Source: Nissolia schottii (taxonomy: Eukaryota > Streptophyta > Magnoliopsida > Fabales > Fabaceae). Taken from it: 64,000 bases of DNA. A program made the translations under genes and the position numbers. The notes below the pieces were generated by a model, which was given only the letters and a program-made list of their open reading frames with translations, was not told the DNA's origin and made no database searches. Each line of letters starts with the position of its first letter. Position 1 is the first letter of the stretch. This document shows positions 23,401 to 37,034 of this stretch, piece by piece. The stretch is taken from the NCBI GenBank assembly GCA_003254905.1, contig QANU01006528.1, positions 1 to 64,000 of the forward strand. Direction: 5' to 3'.

Positions 23401-24884
23401 AAACCAAATGATATGATTCTCGTCCAACTGCTTGTGTTAACTTGACTAGAAGCCCAAACATATTTGCCACAAGACCACCTTGCTAGAACTTGTTGGTGTT
23501 TGATTTGTTGTGTTGAGATTTTTTTGTGTTTTTGTAGGAAGGAAAGAAGGATATAGATGTCACACTCAAGATAAATGTGAGAATGTGAGTGATAAGTTTT
23601 GGTTGATCGCCACAAGTTGCCTTGAAAAGATCAGATTTAATTATTTACCTAAGGACAAAAGGGAAGCTTTCACAATGGGAAAAAAAAACCTCAAAATTCA
23701 TTCATAATCTGATTTAAGAATTTACATTGAATCCCTTTTATAGCTTATTATGATGCACCAAGATAGTGAGTTTTCTACACTTTCCACTAAGTATTTAATT
23801 CCCCACTAGCATTGAAACTAACATTAAGACTCTACTATCTAACATAACTGACTAAGAACTCTAAAGACACTTAGAACTAACCTAAAAAAAGAATACAAGT
23901 CATCTGAAATTGATCACCAAAATAAAAGCATGAAAATTACATATGAAATACTAATTAAAACTAATTTATTGCAGCTCAATCTATTTGTAACTTGATCACT
24001 TGAATTGGGTTTTATCTTAGATCTTCAAGTGACCTGTTCATGTTGGACTTAGGCTATTCTTTAAGCTGAAGAAGAGTGGTCCATTTTGAAACTCATGTAA
24101 TGTCCAATTTTGACCCCCTATGCAAATATCATTCTCCTCCCCTTTCAAAAAAGATTCATCCTTGAATCTTCCTAAAATGAACCCATACCCACTTACTGGG
24201 TTAAAAGACCACATGCTTTTGCCTCTCATTCAATATTTGGGAAATCAACTTTCTTCTCTTCTTAAACATTATTTGAGCCATCATGTGCATTGCTTTAAGC
24301 TTCTCAATAGTGCTTTTACATCAACAATAGCAAAAAATGAATTTCTCGATACCTCATCTAAGAACACATCTTCAAATTCATGTGAATGAGAAACAAAACC
24401 ACTAACTTCTTCATTTTTCAAGTTCTTTTCTTTCTTTTCACTCTTCGCACTTTAATTTCCACTTTCTTTTCACTCCCCATTGGGCCTTCTTGATTCTTTT
24501 CTCTCACGACCTCTTTTCTCTCTTGTTTTTCTTTTACATCACTTCAAAATTTTCCAAGAGTTGATTGTTGAATTTTAGTTGAGTCAACCTCTTTAGGCTG
24601 AATTACAATTGGTTGCTCGTTCTTTGGTTAGTTCCCCAATGGAATGGAGTTAGAACTAGAAGAATTTCATTTTACTCGTCATCCTTTCATCAAGTTCTTC
24701 AAATTTTGATTGAAAAGTCTTTCTAGATGGTCAGCCAATGCTTGCATTTGAACAAAAAATAAGCTACCTCCTTGTGGATAATTTTATTCTCTAGACATGT
24801 TAAACGAATTCCAAGGAAACTGAGTACTAAATACCAAATGATATGATTCAACTACTTCTAACCATGATTGCCTTGCACTAATGA
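23401..24884 (-). mobile_element. Gypsy-like remnant (minus strand) interrupting the satellite
   Basis: A 17 bp sequence, ACCAAATGATATGATTC, occurs at 23,403-23,419 and 24,833-24,849. Each has the look of an LTR end (TGATATGATTC on the plus strand) next to a primer-site-like TTTGGT on the minus strand. Minus-strand bases about 24,800-24,660 resemble the start of a gypsy gag (MQALADHLERLFNQNLKNL-like). The element is broken, with many breaks, and looks old. The sequence between is AT-rich and unassigned. Confidence 0.5.
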
Positions 24885-27800
24885 AAAATGCATATTAATG
24901 AAAAATATTATTTTAACAAATAAGACAAGGGAATGACATATGAAAGGTGGTTATTAATTCAAGAAGTTGTTTTTCATTAAAAATATAAGGTCATAGGCCA
25001 AAAAAGTTGCACATTACGAAAAATCATTTTTGAGTTAAAATCCAAGGCAGCTTACAAAAATGCCTCTTTACGAGAATTTTTTTTAGGAAAGATAAAATTG
25101 CAATAGCTTATGAGAGATAGTCATTAATCTAAGAAATCACTTTTAATTAATAATAGAAGGTCATTGGCTAAAAAAATTATAATTTACCGAAAATCATTTT
25201 TGAGTTAGAATCTAAGGCTAATGAAAAATGCCTCTTTATGACAAAGTTTATTTTAGGGAAGAAAACGTGGTGATAGCCTAGTTAAGATGGTCATTAATAT
25301 AAGAAGTTATTTTTCATTATTAATAGAAGATCATTGGCAACAGAAATTTGACTTTACCAAAAATCATTTTTGAGTCAAAATACAAGGTTATAGCCTACGA
25401 AAAATGCCTATTTAAGATAAAGTTTTTTTTAGGATAGAAAACATGGCAATATTCTATGAAAGATGGTCATTAATCTAAGAAGTCATTTTTAATTAAAAAT
25501 AGAAGGTCATAGGCTAAAAAATTTGCATTTTACCAAAAATCATTTTCGAGTTAAAATCCTAGGCTATAGCCTATGAAAAATGCCTCTTTACAATAATTTT
25601 TTAACAGAAGAAAACATAGTAATAACCTATGAAAGATTGTCATTAATCTAGAAGTCATTTTTCATTAAAAATATAAGGTCATAGGTTACAGAAATTGCAC
25701 TTTACCGAAAATCATTATTGAGTAAAAATCCAAGGCTATTCCTATAAAAAATGCCTCTTTACGTTAGAAAACTTGGCTATAGCTTATCAAAGAAAGTCAT
25801 TAATCTAAGAATTAGTTTTCCATTAAAAAAATAAGGTCATAGGTTACAGAAATGGCATTTCACTGAAAATCATTTTTAATTAAAAATCCAAGGCTACCTA
25901 TGAAAAATGCCTCTTTACGATAAAGTTTATTTTAGGGAAGAAAACATGGCGATAACCTACAAAGATGGTTATTAATGTAATAAGAAGCCATTTTCAATTA
26001 AAAATAGAACATCATAGGCTAAAAAAATTGCACATTACCGAAAATCATTTTTGAGTTAAAATCCAAGGAGCCTACGAAAAATGCCTCTTTACTACAATGT
26101 TTCTTTTAGGGATGAAAAAATTTCTATAGCCTACGAAAGAAGATTATTAATCTAAGAAGTCATTTTTTATTAAAAAAAAGAAGGTCATAGGTTATAAAAA
26201 TTGTACTTTACCGAAAATAATTTTTGAGTTAAAATCCTAGGCAAAAATGCCTCTATGAAAAAAAATTAGGTAAGAAAACATGGCGATAGCCTAAGAAAGA
26301 TGGTTATTAATAAAAGAATCCATTTTTCATTATAATTAGAAGATCATAGTCAAAAAAATTGCATTTTATTGAAAATCATTTTTGGGTTAAAATTCAAGGA
26401 TAACCTATGAAAATTGCCTCTTTACGTTGAAGTTATTTTGTAGAAAAGAACACCAAGCTATAGCTTATGAAAGATAGTCATTAGTCTAAGAAGTATTTTT
26501 CAATTAAAATATAAGGTCACAGGCTAAAGGAATGAAATTTTACAGAAAATCAGTTTTGAGAGAAAATCCAAGACTATAGCCTATAAAAAATGTCTCTTCA
26601 CCATAATATATTTTTTAGGGAAGAAAAAATTGCTATAGCCTACGAAAGATGGTCATTAATCTAAGAATTCATGTTTCATTAAAAATAGAAGGTCATAGGC
26701 TACAAAAATTGCACTTTATTGAAAATCATTTTTGAGTAAAATTCCTAGGCTATAGCCTACAAAAATACCTCTTTACATTAAAGTTGTTTTGTAGCAAAGA
26801 AAACATGGCTATAGGCTACGAAAGATGATCATTAATCTAATAAGTCATTTTTCATTAAAAATAGAAGGCCATAGGCTACAGAAATGACACTTTATAGAAA
26901 ATTATTTTTGAGTTAAAACCCAAGGCTATAGCCTACGAAAAATGGCTATTAACGAATTACTTTGTTTTTAACGAATAAGAAAAGACAATGACCTATGAAA
27001 GATGATCATTAATTTAAGAAATTGATTTTTTTCATTAAAAATAGATCATAGGTCAAAAATATTGCACGATACCAAAAATCATTTTTGAGTTAAAATCCAA
27101 TGCTATCTTATGAAAAATGCCTCTTTATGAAAAAGTTTTTTTAGGGAAGAAAACATGGTGATAGCCTACGAAAGATGGTCATTAATAAAAGAAGTCACTT
27201 TTCATTATAAATAGAAGGTCATAGGCAAAAAAAAATTGTACTTTACCGAAAATCATTTGAGTTAAAATCCAAGGCTAGCCATTGAAAATTGCCTCTTTAC
27301 GTTAAAGTTATTTTGTAGCAAAGAAAACCAAGCTATAACTTACAAAAGACGGGCTTAAATCTAAGAAGTATTTTTCCATTAAAAAATATAAGGTCATAAG
27401 CTAACAGGAATGACATTTTACAGAAAATCATTTTGAGTGAAAATCCAAGGCTATAGCCTCTGAAAAATGCCTCTTTACAATAAAGTTTTTTTTGGGGGAA
27501 GAAAACATGGCTATATCTTATGAAAGATGGTCATAAATCTAAGAAATGATTTTTCATTAAAAACAAAAGGTCATAGGTTACAAAAATTTCACTTTACCAA
27601 AAATCATTTTTGGGTTAAAATCAAAGGCGCCTACAAAAAATGTCCCCTTACGTTAAAGTCATTTTGTATTGAAGAAATCTTGCCTACAATTTATGAAAGA
27701 TAGTCATTAATCTAAGAGGTATTTTTCCATTCAAAATATAATGTCATAGGCTATAGAAATGTCACTTTACATAAAATCATTTTTGAGTGAAATTCCAAGG

Positions 27801-30800
27801 CATCCCTATGATAAATGTGTCTTTACAATAAAGTGTTTTTAGGGAAGAAAAAGTGGCTATATCCTATGAAAGATTATTATAAATCTAAGAAGTTTTTTTT
27901 TCATTAAAATAGAAGGTCATACGCTGTAGAAATTTCATTTAACCAAAAATTATTTTTGAGTTAAAATCCAAGTGTATAGGCTATAAAAATTGCCTCTTTA
28001 CGATAAAGTTTTTTTAATGAACAAAACATGACTATATCCTACGAAAGATGATTATTAATCTAAAAAATTATTTTTAGTTAAAAATAGAAGGTCATAGGCT
28101 ACAGAAATTACACTTTACGAAAAATCTATTTTGAGTAAAAATGCAAGGCTAGCCTACGAAAAATGTGTCTTTACGTTAAAGTTATTTTGTAGTGAAGAAA
28201 ACATGGCTATAACTTATGAAAGATAGTCATTAATCTAACAAGTTTTTTTTTTCATTAAAAATAGAAGGCCAAAGACTACATAAATGACACTTTACTGAAA
28301 ATCATTTTTGAGTGAAAATCCAAGGGTATAGCCTACCAAAAAAGCCTCTTTACGATAAAGTTTTTTTTCTAGGGAAGAAAACATGGTGATAGCCTGCGAA
28401 AGATATTCGTTAATCTAAGAATCCATTTTTAATTAAAAATAGAACGTCATAGGCTAAAAAAATTGCACTTTACCAAAAATCATTTTTGAGTTAAAATCTT
28501 GAGCTATAGCATATTAAAAAAGCCTCTTTACGATAAAGTTTTTTTTAGGGAAGAAAACATGGTGATAGCCTATGAAAGATGACCATTAATCTAAGAAATC
28601 ATTTTTAATTAAAAATAAAAGATCATAGGCTAAAAAATTTGCACTTGATACAAAAAATGTCTCTTTACGATAAAGTCTTTCTTAGGGAAGAAAACATGGC
28701 GATTGCCTGCGATAGATGGTCGTTAATATAAGATGACATTTTTAATTAACAGTAGAAGGTCACAAGCTAAAAAAATTTTACATTAAAAAAATCATTTTTG
28801 AGTTAAAATCTAAGGTTGTAGTCTACAAAAATGCCTCTTTACGATAATTTTTTTTTAGGGATGAAAAACTTGCTATATCCTACGAAAGATGGTCATTAAT
28901 CTAATAAGTCATTTTTAATTAAAAATAAAAGGTCATAGGATTAAAAATTTGCACTTAACTAAAAATTATTTTTGAGTGAAAATCCAAGGCTACAGATATG
29001 AAAAATGTCTCTTTACAATAAATAAAGTCTTTTTAAGGGAAGAAAACATGACGATAGCCTGCGATAGACATTAATATAAGATGACATTTTTAATTATAAG
29101 TATAAGGTCACAGGCTAAAAAAATTGTATTTTACCAAAAATCATTTTTGAGTTAAAATCTAAAGTTGTATTCTATGAAAAATGCCTCTTCATATAATATT
29201 TTTTTAGGGATGAAAAACTTGCTATAGCCTACGAAAGATGATCATTAATCTAAGAAGTCATTTTTTTATTAAAAATAGAAGGTCATAGGCTACAGAAGTT
29301 GCACTTTACCAAAAATCATTTTTGAGTAAAAATCAAACGCTATGCCTACAAAAAATGCCTCTTGATGTTAAAGTTATTGTGTAGTGAAGAAAACATGGCT
29401 ATAACTTATGAAAGATGGTTATTAATCTAATAAGTAGTTTTTCATTAAAAATAAAAGGTCATAAGCTTCAGAAATGACACTTTACAGAAAATCATTTTTG
29501 AGTGAAAATCCAAGGTTATACCTTTCGAAAAATGCCTATTTACCTTAAAGCTTTTTTTAAGGGAAGAAAACATGGCGATAGCCAAGGAAAGATGGTCAAT
29601 AATCTAAGAAGCCATTTTTAATTAAAAGTAGAAGGTTAGGATCAACAAATTGCGCTTTACCAAAAATTATTTTTTGAGTTAAAATCCAAAGTTATATCCT
29701 ACGAAAAATGCCTCTTTATGCTAACATTTATTTTACCGAAGAGAACATGGTGATAACCTACAGAAGATGGTCATTAATGTAAGAAGCCATTTTCAATTAA
29801 AAGTAGAAGGTCATTGGCTAAAGAAATTTCACTTTATCCAAAATGATTTTTTAATTAAAATCCAAGTCTATAGCCTACGAAAAATGCCTCTTTACGTTGA
29901 AGTTAATTTGTAGGGAAGAAAACATGGTTATAACTTATGAAAGATGGTCATTAATCAAGAAGTAGTTTTATATTAAATATATGTCATAGGCTACAAAAAT
30001 GACACTTTATAGAAAATCATTTTTGAGTGAAAATCACGAAAAAAGCCTCTTTACGATATATATTTTTTTATGGAAGAAAAGTTGGCGATAGCCTATGAAA
30101 AATTGTCCTTAATCTAAGAAGCCATTTTAATTAAAAATAAAATGTTACAGGCTAAAAAAATTACACTTTACCGAAAATCATTTTTGAGTTAATATCCAAG
30201 GCTATAACCTACGAATAATGCCTCGTTACGATAATTTTTTTTTTAGGGAAGAAAAATTGCGATAGCAAACAAAAGATGTTCATTAATCTAAGAAGCCATT
30301 TTTCATTAAAAATATAAGGTCATAGCCTACAAAAATTCCACTTTAACAAAAATTATTTTTGAGTATATTCAAGGTTATAGCCTACAAAAAATACTTCTTT
30401 ATGTTAAAGTTATTTTGTAGTCAAGAAAACATGGCTATAGCATATGAAAGATGGTAATTAATAAAAGATTAGTTTTCCATTAAAAAAATAAGGTCATAAG
30501 CTACAGAAATGGCATTGTACAGAAAATCATTTTTGAGTAAAAATCCAAGGTTATGGCTTACGAAAAGTGTACCTTTACGATAAAGCTTTAATTATAAATA
30601 GAAGGTCATAGGCTACATAAAGTTCACTTTACTGAAAATCATTTTTAATTTAAAATCCAAGGCCATAACCTACTAAAAATACCACTTTATGATAAAAAAA
30701 ATTTAGGGAAGAATACATGACAATATCCTATGAAAGATGGTCATTAATATAAGAAGTAATTTTTCATTATAAATAGAAGGTGGGCTACAAAAATTTCATT

Positions 30801-33241
30801 TTACTAAAAATCATTTTAAAGTTAAAATCCAAGACTATAACCTATGAAAAATGCCTTTTTTCGATAATTTTTTTTTTGGAAGAAAAGATGGCGATAGCCA
30901 ACAAAATATGGTCATTTTATAACAAGTCATTTTTAATTATAAATAGAAGGTCATAGGCTATTGAAATTTCACTTCACTGAAAATCATTTTTGAGTTAAAA
31001 TCCAAGGTTATAGCCTACAAAAAATGGGTCTTTACGTTAAAGTTTTGTTTAGGGAAGAAAACATGGCGATAGTGTGCGAAAAATGATCATTAATCTAAGA
31101 AGTAACTTTCATTATAAATAGAAGGTCATGGGCTATAGAAATGTCTTTTTACAAAAAATCATTTATAAGTTAAAATCCAAGACTAGCCTACGAAAAATGC
31201 CTCTTTACGATAAAGTTTTTTTAAGGGAGAAAACAAGGGATAACCTATGAAAGAAGGTCATTAATATAAAAAGTCATTTTTCATTATAAATAGTAGCTCA
31301 TAGGCTATAGAAATTTCACTTTACCGAAAATCAATTTTGAGTGAAAATCCAAGGTTATACCTACAAAAAATGACTTTTAAAAGTTTTGTTAATGGAAGAA
31401 AACTTGGCGAATGAAAAATATTCATTAATCTAAGATGCCCTTTTTAATTAAAAATAGAAGGTCATAGGCTTTAAAAATTCCATTTTACCGAAAATCATTT
31501 TTGAGTTAAAGTCTAAGGCTAGCCTACGAAAAATGTCACTTTACGATAATGTGTTTTTTAAGGAAGAAAACATGGTGATAGCCTACAAAAGATGGTAATT
31601 ATTATAAGAACTCATTTTTCATTATAAATAGAAGGTTATTGGCTACAAAAATTTTCCTTTACCGAAGATCATTTTTGAGTTAAAAATCAAAGGTAGCCTA
31701 CGAAAATGCCTCTTTACATTAAAGTTTTTTATATGGAAAAAAAATCTGGCGATAGCCTATGAAAGATGGTCATTAATATAAGAAGTCATTTTTCATAATG
31801 AATAGAAGGTTACAGGCTACATAAATTACATTTTACTAAAAATCGTTTATAAGTTAAAATTCAAGCCTATTGCTGACGAAAAATGCTTCTTTAAGATAAA
31901 GTTTTATTTAGGTAAAAAAAACATGGCGATAGCCTATGAAAGATGAACTTTACCAAAAATCATTTATAAGTTAAAGTCCAAGGCTATAGCCTACAAAAAT
32001 TCCTCTTTAAGTTAGTGTTTTTTTTAGGGAAGAAAACATGGTCATACCCTGCTAAAGATGATCATTAATATAAGAAGTCATTTTTAATTATAAATAGAAG
32101 GTCATAGGCTATAGAAATTTCAGTTTACCAAAAATCATTTGTAAGTTATAATCCAAGGCTAAAGCCTACAAAAAATGCCTCTGTAAAGTTTTTTTTAGGG
32201 AAGAAAACATGGCGATATCTTATGAAAGATAGTCATTAATATAAGAAGTCATTTTTCACCATAAATAGAAGGTCATAGGCTATAGAAATTTCACTTTACC
32301 AAAAATCATTCATAAGTTAAAATTCAAGGCTATAGCCTACAAAAATGCCTTTTTACAATTAAGTTTTTTTTAGGGAAGAAAACCTGGCGATAGCCTACAA
32401 AAGATAGTCATTAATATAAGAAGTCATTTTTCCTTATAAATAGAATGTCATAGGATACAAAAATTTCACTTTACCAAAAATCAATTTTGAGTGAAAATCC
32501 AAGGCTAGCCTACGAAAAATGTCTATTTACGTTATAAAGTTATTTTGTTGCAAAGAAAACATGGCTATAACTTAAGCAAGATTGTTATTAATCTAAGAAA
32601 AAGTTTTCCATTAAAAATATAAGGTCATAGGCTAAAGAAATGACACTTTACAAAAAATCATTTTTTTAATGAAAATCCAATCTATAACCATTGAAAAATG
32701 CATCTTTACTACAAAGTTTTTTTAGGGAAGAAAACATGGCGATAGCCTATGAAAAATGGTCATTAATCTAAGCAGCCATTTTTCATTAAAAATAAAACAT
32801 CATAGGCTAAAAAATTGCACTTTACCGAAAATTGTCTGTTAAAATCCAAGGTTATAACCTATAAAAAATGCCTTTTTACGATAATGTTTTTTATTTAGGG
32901 AAGAAAAATTGCGATAGCCTACAAAAGATGGTCATTAATCTAAGAAGCCATTTTTCATTAAAAATACAAGGTCATAGCCTACAAAATTTGTATTTTATCG
33001 AAAATCATTTTTGAGTCAAAATCCAAAACTATGGCTTACGAAAAATACTTCTTTACATTAAAGTTATTGTGTAGAAAATAAAATATGGCTATAGCATATG
33101 AAAGATGATCATTAATATAAGAAGTATTTTTCCATTAAAAATATAACGTCCTTGGCTATAGAAATGGCACTTTACAGAAAATCATTTTTGAGTAAAAATC
33201 CAAGGTTATGGCTTATAGTGAAAATCATTTACAAGTTTTAA

Positions 33242-33434
33242 TAGGGGAGTTCAACAAACCCCTTTGTTAGTTAGATGGTTATTGTTGCTATTGCTAGCTG
33301 TCAGTTTGCTAAGCTTAGTTTGCTAATTATAGCTATAGCTTGTAATTAGCAAACTAAGCTTAACAAACTGACAGCTAGCAATAGCAACAATAACTAACTA
33401 TCTAACTAACAAAGGGGTTTGTTGAACTCCCCTA
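33242..33434. mobile_element. Near-perfect palindromic MITE inside the satellite, TTAA target duplication
   Basis: The 193 bp element starts TAGGGGAGTTCAACAAACCC and ends with its reverse complement. The two arms match over about 85-90 bp each, around a short centre near 33,330-33,345 (AATTATAGCTATAGCTTGTAATT). TTAA flanks both ends (33,238-33,241 and 33,435-33,438). It splits a satellite unit whose halves fit when joined. The high arm identity suggests a recent insertion. TTAA fits piggyBac-like elements, or a Tourist-like TAA/TTA target read loosely. Confidence 0.85.
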
Positions 33435-33732
33435 TTAAGTTTAAATCCGACTATAGCCTACGAAAAATGCCTTTTTACGATAAAGTTTTTTTTAGGAAAG
33501 AAAACATGGCGATAGCCTACAAAAGTGGTCATTAATATAAGAAGTTAATTTTCATTATAAATAGAAGGTCACAAGATGCATAAATTTCACTTTACCAAAA
33601 ATTATTTTTAAGTTAAAATCCAAGGCTATAACCTACGAAAAAGCCTCTTTACGTTAAAGTTTTTTTAGGGAAGAAAACATGGTGATAGCTTGCGAAAGAT
33701 GATCATTAATATAAAAATTCATTTTTCATTGT

Positions 33733-36700
33733 ATTCCAGACCTATTGTGGCCAAAACCTTCTTAGATCTTATTCATTTCCTATGTTCAATTATTATCTTT
33801 TCTTAGTTACGTGATTGTCTTTCTAGTTATATAAGGCTGTCCTATCACTCTAATGACAACCCATTTCCTCATGATGCATAATAATAAATATATAGCATAT
33901 ATACATTTAATTTCATAATCTGAAAACTAAGGTGTACCAGTGCTCTTCGGGATATGCAAAATCTCCGGGATTCTTGGAAAACTCACACTCTTAAAACGAT
34001 CTTGTGATTTTCTTCTAACTCCTAATATATATTTTTTAACTTTCCTCATTGAATCTTATTATTCTTCTTTATGTGTCCAACTCAATGAGGTCTATGTCTT
34101 GTCTTTAATTGTTCCTTAACCCTAGTTTAGTTTCTAATCCTGTTATATTTGCCCTTTTATCTTAAGCATAGTCACCATATCTATTCATTTCTAACCTTAA
34201 CTTGGTTGTCTTAACCTTTTCTTAGATTCCTTAACTATCCCCTAGAAACTCCGATATTCCACTTTTTCCTAAAACTCCCAATTTTCGTCAGAATTTTAGT
34301 TATAAAAAACCCAAAGGGTCCAAGACTTCACCCCAAGAGTTTTGATAGCTCTAAGCTCATTTTTCACAAATATAAACCCAGATTTTCAACCCAAAGTTTT
34401 AAAATTACAATTTTGCCCTTTTTGCCCAAAACGTTGTTTTTACTTGAAAATCTCGATTTTTTTTTTAGAATTTTAGTTATCGAAAACCCAAAGGGATCAA
34501 GAATTCACCCCAAGGTTTTTGATAGTTCTAAAATCATTTTTCATTAAAACAAACCCAGATTTTCAGTCCTATTATTCAAAATTCTCAATTTGCCCTTGTT
34601 CACCCGAAAACGTCATTTTATTAAATTTGTTCAAGAAATTCATCGGGGCTCTAAACAATTTGAAACTTAACACCCCCACAAGATTTTTCATATAGATTTC
34701 AAAAATGAGGTTAGTTTTCTATGATAAAAAGCTCAACCTACAGTTTTTACTCAAACCGAATATCCTCAATCGTTTTCCCCGACAGTTTCCTAACAATCCT
34801 AGCTAAAACCCTTGTCTGGGCTTTTCCTCAATTAATTTCTTTTCTCACATACTTGATTTTTATTTTTTTCTCTTACTACCTTAAGCCATCAAAATTCTAT
34901 TTTCCTCACATCCTCAACTTTCAACCAACTTATCTCCTACATCATCTCATTCAAGACCGAAATATGTTTTCTCTTGTACTACTCTAAAAACCCTAGGTTG
35001 CTCACATGCTAATATTTCAACCAACTTGTCTCCTTAGTTATCTCCTCAAAATTGAATCTTCCTCTCTCTCTCTTACAACTCTCACCCTTTTCTTTTACAC
35101 ATAAAACTTTAATCCAATACCTTGTTGAACTCATATCCATATCCCTAAACACAATGGTACAACATATTTTCTTTATGAACATAAATAAACATCTTTTCAC
35201 AAGAGCATACATAGACATATTTTTACACATAAACCATCATAAACATGCCACTTAGACAGTGGGTTGTTAGATTACCCACATCTAATTGACGATTTGAGAA
35301 TATTCAAGCAACTTTTGAGAGAAGTTCCTTGGAGAGCCTTGGTGTCACCAAAGCTTGTTGGCTCACTTTTCTCTAAGAGAAAACTTGAGAGAAAGATGAT
35401 GATGATGATGGCTAAGGTTTCTTGTTGGGAAAGTGATGGAAGTTTTGTAATGATGATAGTGGGTTTAAGGCTTTGTAGGAGAATGAGATGAGGCTTCTAT
35501 GTGATGGTGGTGGAGTGATCTTTCTTGATTGTTTTATGGAAGAAGATGAAAAAGATGAAGGGAGAATTTTGGGGGAGGTGAACTCAGTTTTGGGAGCAAT
35601 GGAAGCCAACTAAGATGAAGCAATTCTTTAGGAAGCAAGGTGTGTCTTGAAAGCTTAACTTTGTGTGTACTTATAGAGACTTTTTTGAAGAGTGAAAATA
35701 TCCAAGAATTGGAGAGGAGGTCACGGTTTTAGGTAGCAGAAATTGGGAGAAAAATTAATTTAATTTTCAAAAGATGACATGATGGAAGCATGGGTGAAGG
35801 TAAAGTGGTGTAAGAGAGTAAGTGCTGATGGTAGGTGTTGAAGAGTGATTTAGGGGATGTGATTGAATTAAATTGGAGGCTGAAATTTTAGCATAGGAGT
35901 CGTGAGTATGTGAGAAATTTTGAGAGAAATTGGTGATTAAAAGAGTGTAAGTGATAGGATGAAAAAGTGTAAAAGTGTGTGATTGTTCTTGATAATTTTG
36001 GAGTGACTTAGCTTAAATTTTGGGGACAAATTAATAACATTTGGGGGAAGAGTGCCATGGCTATAATGGACCAGATTTTTGGGGAAAATTGATCAAAATA
36101 GTCAAATAATGAATAGTGCGTGCATAGTGTTCACATAGTGTAAGTTAAAGTGCACATAGTGCAAAGAATGAACTTGTTTTGACTTGTTTTCTTAAGGAAA
36201 GAAAATAAAAATTATAAGAGGGCTGATGGGGGATCAAGGCCACGATTTTGTGGGATAAATTTGTGAGAAAATGAAATAGATAAAGGAATTGGAAGAATAG
36301 TGTGAAGTATGGTGTGCATAATGCAAGGTATGGGCTTTGGTACTTCATGTTTTGGAGAAATTAATTAATTTTGGGGGATGGAGCCATGAATACCACGGCT
36401 TTCATGGCTGAATTGGGAAAGAATTTCAATTAAATATGGGAATGTGAATAATGCGTTCGATTGTGTTTGGTCATTTAAAATTTCGTGTACGCGCATTGTC
36501 GTACGTGTGTGACGATTTAACAGACATCCTAAAAATTTTATAAACATAGAAACACATTATACTAATTTTTCTAATAAGGAATTTATATTAATCCAAGGTA
36601 CTCGTAAATCAACTTTCGTAAAAGTGTATTTTGCAGATACCTTTGATACGTAATTAAATTCCGGCAATGAAAAATTAATAATTGATCCGAATCTCGTGGA

Positions 36701-36844
36701 TTTTCGCAAGATCACAAAACTATTACCTTGACTAGCATTGTGGAAAATAAAATTAGTGATTTAAAATTTTCAGTCTTAATAAACAATTCATATATTTATT
36801 TATTACGCGAAATATTTGTTAAAGGAAAAAAGTGAGATGTTACA
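33733..36844 (-). mobile_element. Gypsy-type LTR sequence, minus orientation, non-coding
   Basis: The right end reads AAAGTGAGATGTTACA, the inverse of a TGTAACATCTCACTTT LTR start. It shares segments with the piece at 7655-11,159 (AAGTGTGTGATTGTTCTTG and TTTTGGAGTGACTTAGCTT, about 35,972-36,020). A roughly 175 bp internal duplication lies at about 34,290-34,400 and 34,465-34,570 (AACCCAAAGGG and TTCACCCCAAG words). No protein is recognisable. The left side joins the satellite with no clear terminus. A fossil of moderate age. Confidence 0.55.
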
Positions 36845-36978
36845 CTCCTCCTGGAAGAACGAAGAGTTTCCTTCTTCATACTAATATTGTTGTGTTCATC
36901 AGCTCCTCCTCCATCATGTGTACAAAAAGGTACGCATTCTTCTTCTTCTCCTCCTTCTTCTCCTTCACCTTCTTCCTA

Positions 36979-37034
36979 TTGTTGTTGTTGTTATTATTAT
37001 TATTATTATTATTGTTATTATTATTATTATTATG
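36979..37034. repeat. (GTT/ATT)n microsatellite
   Basis: TTG triplets pass into TTA triplets in the left arm of the long-TIR element. A related, interrupted run sits in the right arm at 38,865-38,902. The hydrophobic open frames across it come from the repeat. Confidence 0.8.

Larger units (their letters stand above)
23170..33732. repeat. Diverged tandem (satellite-like) array, about 176 bp monomer, about 50 units
   Basis: The monomer contains these words in order: ATGCCTCTTTACGATAAAG, a T-run, GGGAAGAAAACATGGCGATAG, GATGGTCATTAATCTAAGAA, GTCATTTTTCATTAAAAATA, GAAGGTCATAGGCTACAG, CACTTTACCGAAAATCATTT, GAGTTAAAATCCAAGGC and TATAGCCTACGAAAA. Units are 165-180 bp apart and diverged, with many indels. 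Units lie at 23,170-23,390, 24,885-33,237 and 33,439-33,732. The gaps are a gypsy remnant and a MITE. There is no coding content. The monomer length is in the nucleosomal range seen for plant satellites, but the array sits next to genes. Confidence 0.92.

Noticed and set aside
23510-23707. 65-codon plus-strand frame (RKEGYRCHTQDK...)
   Set aside because: It lies in the gypsy remnant interrupting the satellite and matches nothing I know; too short to call.
23170-33732. Regularly spaced repeats that might suggest a CRISPR-like array
   Set aside because: Units are about 176 bp, fully repeated without unique spacers, diverged and in a plant genome. It is a satellite-like tandem array.
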